Shown here in pieces: positions 28,180-34,099 of a stretch of 34,099 bases of DNA. How positions within the stretch are numbered: position 1 is the stretch's first letter; each line of letters opens with the position of its first letter. This DNA comes from Paludibacteraceae bacterium (lineage in GTDB: Bacteria > Bacteroidota > Bacteroidia > Bacteroidales > Paludibacteraceae): positions 17,629 to 51,727 of the forward strand of contig CAJOFV010000016.1 in assembly GCA_905233925.1 (NCBI GenBank), read 5' to 3'. A program made the translations under genes and the position numbers. The notes under the pieces are model-generated. The model was not told the DNA's origin and ran no database searches. It worked only from the letters and a program-made list of their open reading frames with translations.

Positions 28180-29057
28180 ATCTTATCGTTTTGGGGGCGT
28201 TGCCACTTCCAGCGGTTATGCGTCCAGAGCCACAGTTCGGGCTGCTCGCGGATGTTCGCTTCGAGGCGGCGAGCAAACTGTTCGGTTATTTCGTTGGGCG
28301 CAGCTGCGGGGGCGTTGTCCGTAATCAAATCCACACGGGCGGTGTAGTGTCCGCGGCGGCTGGAGGTCATGTGTACATAGGTCACCACGTAGTCGAACTT
28401 CTTGGCGATTACCTCGCCGCCGTCCAGGAAGGACGTGTCCTGATTCAGGAAGGTCGTCCAGTAATGCGCATTCCGCGGCGAAGGCTTCTGGTCGGCAATA
28501 AGCCCGAGCGTGAACTTCGCCTGCTGTTTCTTGAGCTGCACGAGGTGGCGAAGAAGAAAATTCTTCTCAATATTGCTGCCTGTTCCGCTGCGTTTCTCGC
28601 GAATAGCGGTCATGGCCTTGTCCGCGGACTTGCTGTTGAGCGGCCGATACACATTGTAATGCTGCATTTCGGGGTTGGTGAAACGGTGCTGCACCTCCGC
28701 CGTCCACTCCCAGTTGCCCAAATGACCGAGCATGAAGATGACGCCGCCTTTCTGCTGCGCCCACTGCTCCACCTTATCGACATTCACCGACTCGAAGTGC
28801 GCCAGCATATCCTCTTCCGTCGCGCGGTACGACCAAATGACCTCGGCAATCAAGTCCACGAAGTGATGATAAAAGCGCTTTTCTATGGCTTTGCGCTCCG
28901 CGTCGGACTTGTCAGGAAAACTCAAACGCAGGTTCTTGCGCACCAGCCGCTTGCGGTAGCCCACCAGGTAATACATCAGCGGGTACGTGAACACGTCGCC
29001 GAGGAAATACAGCACCTTCAGCGGCAAGAGGGATAATATGCTTATCAGACACTTCAT
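28176..29057 (-). CDS. lpxL: lipid A biosynthesis (lauroyl) acyltransferase, LpxL/HtrB family
   Basis: RKNLRLSFPDKSDAERKAIEKRFYHHFVDLIAEV, GVIFMLGHLGNWEWTAEV, LGLIADQKPSPRNAHYWTTFLNQDTSFLDG. Confidence 0.92.
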   Translation of the reverse strand: MKCLISILSLLPLKVLYFLGDVFTYPLMYYLVGYRKRLVRKNLRLSFPDKSDAERKAIEKRFYHHFVDLIAEVIWSYRATEEDMLAHFESVNVDKVEQWAQQKGGVIFMLGHLGNWEWTAEVQHRFTNPEMQHYNVYRPLNSKSADKAMTAIREKRSGTGSNIEKNFLLRHLVQLKKQQAKFTLGLIADQKPSPRNAHYWTTFLNQDTSFLDGGEVIAKKFDYVVTYVHMTSSRRGHYTARVDLITDNAPAAAPNEITEQFARRLEANIREQPELWLWTHNRWKWQRPQNDKI

Positions 29058-30847
29058 AGGCTTTCGTAAATGCGTTGCGTGATGGCGTGAGCAATTTTCT
29101 CATTTTCACATTTACTCATTTTCGCATTTATCGGTTTATCCGTAACGGCGTCGATGACGGTGGTGTCGGTCGGGGTGATGTACGTGAACCCGTCCACGAA
29201 ATGATAGTACGCATAGGGTGTGCGGATGGTGTCCGTCAAGTCTTTGGCAAAAGTGAACTGCTCCGCGTCCAGATGCATCTGGTGCAGCAGCGTCGGTACC
29301 CAATCAATTTGCGACCCGAGCGTGGACACTGTCTGTGCTTGCCGGACAGCGCCGCCGGTGAACACCAGCGGAATACGGTAGCGCAGCGGCTCGAAGTTCT
29401 GAATACCGTCGGGGTACGGATAACCGTGGTCTGCGAGCACGACCACCACGGTGTTGTTCCACTCGGGCGAGGTCTTGAGCGTATCAACAAACGCCCCGAG
29501 ACAACTGTCCGTATAAGCTATCGCGTTGAGGTACGGATGCGCAAAGCGGTGACAGTCCACCTCAAACGGCTCGTGCGACGAGAGGGACAGAATCACCGAG
29601 AAGGTCTTGCTTGCGGGAGCGCGTTTTACGATATCTCCGGCAGCGTAGTCAAACAGGATATGGTCGGGCACGCCCCACTTGCTCATACGGTCGGACAGCG
29701 GGAAGTCTCGGTCTGCCACGCGTTGCTCGAAGCCGCCCGTTACGAGGAACGAGCGCATGTTCGTAAAATCCTCGTCGCCGCCGTAATAGAACTTGAGGTC
29801 GTAGTCTTCGGCTTTGAGCACCTGTCCTATTTGGGGGAGCTGCTGCGACTTTGCCGGAACGAGCATCACCGAACCGGATGCCCCGCCCGGGAACGCTGCC
29901 AAAACGGCGACAACGCCTCTGTCCGTACGGTAGGAGTTGGCATATACATTATTGAAAAAGACGCCCTCTTTGGCAAGCCGTTGCAGGTTCGGCATAGCTT
30001 CCCACGCGGTCTTGCAGAAGCTCTCCAGAATAAAGAGCACCACATGCGGCCGTTCCGAAGACAGGAAATATGTTGCCGGTTTTCCGCTGTCCGGACGGAT
30101 GTCGTGCACCAGCGCGGCAGCTTCGTGGGAAGGCATATAACGGTAGCGGGACGAATCAAAGGTATTCTCGCTGAGGGACTCCACGATATTAAAGACCGGA
30201 TTAACCGCCGCGAGGTTCAGCATCCGGTTGTCGGAGTAGTACGCCCGTCCGGTGTTCATGGTCGAAACTGTCACGCTTCCCCGCATTGGGAGGAACAGCA
30301 ACGCCGTCAGCACCAGCAGCACCACCGTGCCTTTCCATCTTTCAACTTTAGACTTTATACTTTCAACTTTAAACTTTAAACTTTTCACTTTCAACCACCA
30401 CCATCCCGCGAACAGGGCGGCGAACAGGACTACGCCGAGACACCACATCCACCACGGCGCACAGGCTAACACTTCTTTGGGGGTCGCGAGGTAGGCAAAG
30501 ACATCCTTGTCCGGATGATAACCCCAGAAGGGGAAACTGCCGTTGTCGCCGATTATGACGCAGAGGGCGACGGCAAGGAACACGGCGGTTACGGCATCTA
30601 TTATTTTGCGAATGACACGCGCGTTTACCCAGCAGCTCACGCAGAGGAGCACACCGATAACGGCAGTCAGATAAGCGGCGACACTTAAATCAAGCGGCAG
30701 TCCGTGCCACGGCACAAGGAACCAGTCCGTCCAGCGTATTTCGCCCAACAGCCGGTGCTGCCACAGCATAAACAGCGGCTTCTGCGCCGCGAAGAACAGC
30801 ACCCAGAACACATAATACCCTATGAAAAACCGTATCCGTCCGCGCAT
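29054..30847 (-). CDS. LTA synthase/sulfatase-family membrane protein
   Basis: N-terminal TM helices; HVVLFILESFCKTAWEAMPNLQRLAKEGVFFNNVYANSYRTDRGVVAVLAAFPG; VVVLADHGYPYPDGIQNFEPLRYRIPLVFTGG. Confidence 0.9.
   Translation of the reverse strand: MRGRIRFFIGYYVFWVLFFAAQKPLFMLWQHRLLGEIRWTDWFLVPWHGLPLDLSVAAYLTAVIGVLLCVSCWVNARVIRKIIDAVTAVFLAVALCVIIGDNGSFPFWGYHPDKDVFAYLATPKEVLACAPWWMWCLGVVLFAALFAGWWWLKVKSLKFKVESIKSKVERWKGTVVLLVLTALLFLPMRGSVTVSTMNTGRAYYSDNRMLNLAAVNPVFNIVESLSENTFDSSRYRYMPSHEAAALVHDIRPDSGKPATYFLSSERPHVVLFILESFCKTAWEAMPNLQRLAKEGVFFNNVYANSYRTDRGVVAVLAAFPGGASGSVMLVPAKSQQLPQIGQVLKAEDYDLKFYYGGDEDFTNMRSFLVTGGFEQRVADRDFPLSDRMSKWGVPDHILFDYAAGDIVKRAPASKTFSVILSLSSHEPFEVDCHRFAHPYLNAIAYTDSCLGAFVDTLKTSPEWNNTVVVVLADHGYPYPDGIQNFEPLRYRIPLVFTGGAVRQAQTVSTLGSQIDWVPTLLHQMHLDAEQFTFAKDLTDTIRTPYAYYHFVDGFTYITPTDTTVIDAVTDKPINAKMSKCENEKIAHAITQRIYESL
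30331..30395. repeat. CTTTCAACTTT-type simple repeat embedded in the sulfatase-like CDS
   Basis: ctttccatctttcaactttagactttatactttcaactttaaactttaaacttttcactttcaa; encodes KVKSLKFKVESIKSKVERWKG on the minus strand. Confidence 0.8.
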
Positions 30848-30854
30848 TTCGCCG

Positions 30855-30886
30855 CAAAGGTACTACTTTTTTTTGATATGTACAAA
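30855..30886 (-). promoter_or_regulatory. Bacteroidota-type promoter TTTG-N20-TACCTTTG for the minus-strand LPS operon
   Basis: Plus-strand CAAAGGTA 30855-30862 and CAAA 30883-30886, 20-nt spacer, just upstream of the start at 30847. Confidence 0.8.
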
Positions 30887-30960
30887 TTTTTTGATGTTTA
30901 ATGTGTAATTTAGTATTTACAAAGTACGGCGTAAGCACGGTATAAGCACCCTTGACATCT

Positions 30961-31049
30961 GGGTTACCTTTGTGACACTTTTGAGTCACCTTTGGTCGAC
31001 TTATGGGCGACCTTTGGGTGACCTTTGGGCGACCTTTGGGAAAAACGGG
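30961..31049. repeat. degenerate ~12-nt tandem repeat (GACCTTTGGGYG)n
   Basis: gggcgacctttgggtgacctttgggcgacctttggg and related upstream units. Confidence 0.7.
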
Positions 31050-31153
31050 GTGGAAAAGCCTCTCCCCGACCCTCCCCTAAAGGGAAGGGTGAAGGGGAAG
31101 GTTTAACGTTTAACGGGTGAACGGATGAGTAGCACCAAAGGTGCGATGAGTTC

Positions 31154-31187
31154 AAAAAAAGAGCGACAAAATCGCACTTTTTTTTTA
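31154..31187 (-). terminator. hairpin AAAAAAAGAGCGA-caaaa-TCGCACTTTTTTT
   Basis: Near-perfect inverted repeat flanked by A and T tracts, downstream of the minus-strand OMP CDS ending at 31206. Confidence 0.7.
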
Positions 31188-31205
31188 CTACTCCACCGTG
31201 ATTTT

Positions 31206-33731
31206 TTACAGTTCCACCGTGAAGGTGGTGAGGATGCCGGTGGGGACGGTGAGAATCATCGAGGCACGGGCGGCGTAAGGGATGTCCTGCACGAATGCCA
31301 TTTCACAGAGGTCGTGGCAGAAGTCCCAGACATTATAACATTCGACATTGAGACACATGGACGTGTCCTTGACCTTCCACGTGCCCTGAACGTGCAGGTC
31401 GCAATGGAAATGTGCGCCGTGGCGCGTGCCGAAGTTCTGGTCGGTGGGATTCGTGCCGCGGGAGTTACGGGGCAGAATAGCCACCTCCGCACCTCCGTCC
31501 GGCGAATCAGCCGCGCTGCGGTAGAAGTAGTTATAGGCGGTGAAGGGTTTGCCGTCTGTCCATTTGAAGGTCAAGCCCGCCTGCGCCCATTTGCAGATGT
31601 TATAAGCGAGGTAGAACCGTGCGACATAACCTTTGTCGAGATCCATGCGGCTGACCGCAGGATAGCGTCCGTCCTGGTTATTGATGACGTTCGCGGTGTT
31701 GGGGTTGGCAGTTGTTTCGGAGAGTGTGCCGATGGTGTTGCTGTTGGCACCGTTGCCCAGTCCGACATATCCCGCCGCCTGCATAGACTGCCAGCCGAGC
31801 GAGACAATGACCTTGCGTCCGGTGTAGGTATAGCGCGTCAGCTGCGAGAAGTAATAAGGCGAATTGAGGAGGCCATTCGTGCCAAAGGGTTCGGTGTAAC
31901 CGACTTCGTATTCCTTGACGCCGGCGGACTGATAGAAGACGGTGGCGTTGTCCTCGTAGGCGGGGTCATGGTCGTAATTGACATAATAGCCGTACTGCGA
32001 AGCGTCGCCGCGGTAGTATGTGTGCCAGACGTTGAAGAACTTCTTGTAGCTGTTCTGGAGCACGATCTCGTGGCGTCCTTTTCCGAAGACAAAGCGAATG
32101 GGGATATTGACCTCGAGGTAGGATGTCTGGTGGAGACCTTTCTTGTAGTGGTGGTACTTGCCGCCGGTGGTCGCAAAGAGGGTGTTCGTGCCGGCGTAGT
32201 AGATGTCGGCGTTCATGTAGTCGTCCGAGAAGTAACGCAGGTAGTCGGCGGTATAAGGCAGGCGTTCGTGTGCGACGGTCAAGCCCATTTCGAACCACTT
32301 GCAGGGGTGGAGGTCGAAGTTGACACCCGCCTGCCAGTTCGGGGAGACTTTGGATTTGTTGCGGAGGAGCATGCCGTCCAACGTGAAGTCTATGAAGCCG
32401 TTTATATCGAGTTGGCGACACAGGGCGTAGTGCGCTTTGACGCCGAGGGTGTTCTCCAGAATGCCGCCGGTGAAGGCCTTTGACGTCCAGTCGTAGCGGT
32501 AGAGGGCGGTGGGCGTGGTCATGAGCGGGTTTTGGAAGTAGATGTCGTTGGAGAAGGTTTCGTTGGTCGGGCTGAAGTGAATGAGCGAGTTATAGGCATC
32601 GACATGTACGCTGAGCCAGGGGAGCACGGGCTGCTCGTAGTTGACCGCCCAAGAGAGGTCGTGGGTGTTGCCGTCCGCGATCCAGGGCGCGAAACTCTCG
32701 CCGTCCTGGTCGATGATGTTCTTGCTGAAGGACTGGTTATCGTGCCTGACGGTGTTGAGCGACCAGGTCAGTCCGGTGGTCAAGTACTGCCGTTTGGCGT
32801 AGAGGGAAGCGGTGTAGTTCTTGTGGTCATAGACCTCGGCAAAGTTGTAGAGGTACTCGCTGCCGCCGTCAGCACGGCCGGAGAAGTTCACACGGTAAAA
32901 AAGGGATTTGAAGATTTCTAATCTCACTTCGTTCGAACGATCTGCTTCGCTGTATGGAAAATTTGAAAATTTGAAGATTGGGATTTCGCCGTCTGCCTGC
33001 ACCTTATAATAATAGGCGTTGTAGAGCGGGTCGGAAAGGATGAGTCCGCACTGGTCTTCCTTCGTGATGAGCCGCTGTCCGTAAGCGGCAAAGAGGTGCT
33101 GGCGGTAGTTGTTGCCGTCCTTGTCGCGGAAGGTATATGCCGCAGCAAGCGTTCCTGCACCCGCCTGATGACGGCGGTCGGTGATGTGCTTGTAGGTGTC
33201 GGCGCTTTGCACGGCAGAGCGGTGGAAGATGTTGATAATAGCCTGTGTGCCTGCCGCGGGTGCGCCGTTTCCGACCTGCCCGAAGTTGTAACTGGCACGG
33301 ACATAATCACGTGCGGCCGTGTCACGGGAGAAGAACATCTGCCCCGAGTGAATATCCATCGCCAGGTCGTACTGCTGCATATTGGTCACATAGACCGTGC
33401 TGCCGGGCTGAAAGCGGTCGTCCACGCGGAATCCGTCCATGTAGTAGCGGTTGTTGGTGCAGGGCAAGCCGTTCACCGCGAAAGAGAGCCGGTCGGGCAG
33501 CCACCACTGACCGGTGGTGTGGGTTTCCATGATGGTGTGGTCGTTGAGCGCCTCGAGATAATAGATGAGGTCGCTGCGGTGGTACCATTTGCGGAAGAAC
33601 TCTGCGGGCACGGAGTCCGTGCCGGTCATGGCGGTATGGCTGATTTCCAGCGCCGTCGTGTCACGCACCCAGGCAGCCTGCGCGCCGAGCACGCAGAGCA
33701 TCGCGCCGACTATGAACAGCAGGCGTTTCAT
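31206..33731 (-). CDS. TonB-dependent receptor-like outer membrane beta-barrel protein
   Basis: Signal peptide MKRLLFIVGAMLCVLGAQA; YYMDGFRVDDRFQPGSTVYVTNMQQYDLAMDIHSGQMFF; many alternating aromatic/polar strands to the C-terminus. Confidence 0.7.
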   Translation of the reverse strand: MKRLLFIVGAMLCVLGAQAAWVRDTTALEISHTAMTGTDSVPAEFFRKWYHRSDLIYYLEALNDHTIMETHTTGQWWLPDRLSFAVNGLPCTNNRYYMDGFRVDDRFQPGSTVYVTNMQQYDLAMDIHSGQMFFSRDTAARDYVRASYNFGQVGNGAPAAGTQAIINIFHRSAVQSADTYKHITDRRHQAGAGTLAAAYTFRDKDGNNYRQHLFAAYGQRLITKEDQCGLILSDPLYNAYYYKVQADGEIPIFKFSNFPYSEADRSNEVRLEIFKSLFYRVNFSGRADGGSEYLYNFAEVYDHKNYTASLYAKRQYLTTGLTWSLNTVRHDNQSFSKNIIDQDGESFAPWIADGNTHDLSWAVNYEQPVLPWLSVHVDAYNSLIHFSPTNETFSNDIYFQNPLMTTPTALYRYDWTSKAFTGGILENTLGVKAHYALCRQLDINGFIDFTLDGMLLRNKSKVSPNWQAGVNFDLHPCKWFEMGLTVAHERLPYTADYLRYFSDDYMNADIYYAGTNTLFATTGGKYHHYKKGLHQTSYLEVNIPIRFVFGKGRHEIVLQNSYKKFFNVWHTYYRGDASQYGYYVNYDHDPAYEDNATVFYQSAGVKEYEVGYTEPFGTNGLLNSPYYFSQLTRYTYTGRKVIVSLGWQSMQAAGYVGLGNGANSNTIGTLSETTANPNTANVINNQDGRYPAVSRMDLDKGYVARFYLAYNICKWAQAGLTFKWTDGKPFTAYNYFYRSAADSPDGGAEVAILPRNSRGTNPTDQNFGTRHGAHFHCDLHVQGTWKVKDTSMCLNVECYNVWDFCHDLCEMAFVQDIPYAARASMILTVPTGILTTFTVEL
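32906..32979. repeat. 11-bp direct repeats ATTTGAAGATT 63 bp apart inside the OMP CDS
   Basis: ATTTGAAGATT at 32906-32916 and 32969-32979; central palindrome CGTTCGAACG 32930-32939. Confidence 0.85.
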
Positions 33732-34099
33732 TGCTTGGGCTCTTTCTTTTGGAGGATGTCTATGTTATATGCCAAACCCACGCGGATTTGGTGGAAAGGG
33801 TAGTCTTTGATGCCGTACTGGTACGCCACAAACGGCTCGAAGCCTTTGGCGTAGCCTGACAGCCGGAGCTTGAGGGTCATCGGCCGGTCGCCATATTTCT
33901 CCCAGCCCATGTAACCACCCCAGGTGGCACGAAGCCCGACGTATTCGGACTTCACGAGCAGTTGAACACCGTACATCAGTGCGTCGTTCTGGCGACCGTT
34001 ATCCGTCTGCCAGCACAGGAAACCCAGCGAGCCTGCGAGACGCAGTTCCCACGACTTGACCATCAGCGATTTGCCGACGGCGAGGTCGAACCAGTAAGC
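33728..34099 (-). CDS. outer-membrane protein C-terminal part, N-terminus beyond the window
   Basis: Open frame to the window edge (..YWFDLAVGKSLMVKSWELRLAGSLGFLCW...IRVGLAYNIDILQKKEPKQ); stop overlaps the next ATG (ATGA). Confidence 0.6.
   Translation of the reverse strand, partial: AYWFDLAVGKSLMVKSWELRLAGSLGFLCWQTDNGRQNDALMYGVQLLVKSEYVGLRATWGGYMGWEKYGDRPMTLKLRLSGYAKGFEPFVAYQYGIKDYPFHQIRVGLAYNIDILQKKEPKQ

Noticed and set aside
29075-30379. 434-aa plus-strand ORF opposite the sulfatase-like gene
   Set aside because: Antisense to a protein with clear sulfatase motifs; Arg/His-rich shadow translation.
31125-32483. 452-aa plus-strand ORF opposite the OMP gene (also 33096..33803, 32532..32921)
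   Set aside because: Val/Glu/Gly-rich antisense shadow; the minus-strand receptor with signal peptide is the coherent gene.
1-34099. tRNA, rRNA, transposase, integrase, phage genes
   Set aside because: None recognised on either strand by reading the ORFs and intergenic regions.

Overview
This 34 kb window looks like a Bacteroidales (Bacteroidota) chromosome, and most of it is envelope/LPS biogenesis. In order: (1) the 3' part of an rnf operon (rnfD with a disrupted frame, rnfG, rnfE, rnfA) and a broken fucose-isomerase-like gene. (2) A repeat-rich intergenic region with two TTTG-N20-TAnnTTTG promoters, one of which precedes a ~290-nt, highly self-complementary, terminator-ended probable structured ncRNA. 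(3) A large BspA-like leucine-rich-repeat protein. (4) A second repeat/hairpin-rich intergenic region. (5) A tightly packed ~15.7 kb plus-strand gene train: mlaE-mlaF, a small propeptide-like secreted protein, M6 metalloprotease, exoIII, lptB, kelch lipoprotein, Wzi-like, DUF4254, GT9 N-half, lysC, lysA, GT9 C-half, LPS-kinase-like, GT4, O-antigen ligase, GT4. (6) A convergent minus-strand operon: LTA-synthase/sulfatase-like, LpxL-like, second sulfatase-like with a broken N-terminus, GT4. (7) A minus-strand outer-membrane receptor pair. The most interesting signals are a GT9 heptosyltransferase split at its inter-domain linker with lysC-lysA lodged between the halves, the structured ncRNA, a free-standing M6-protease propeptide-like protein beside its protease, a 22-bp-phased repeat over a promoter-like site, hairpins sharing the 9-mer AAGTGCGGT, and repeat insertions inside coding genes. 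All calls come from reading the sequence and ORF track by eye; no searches were run.
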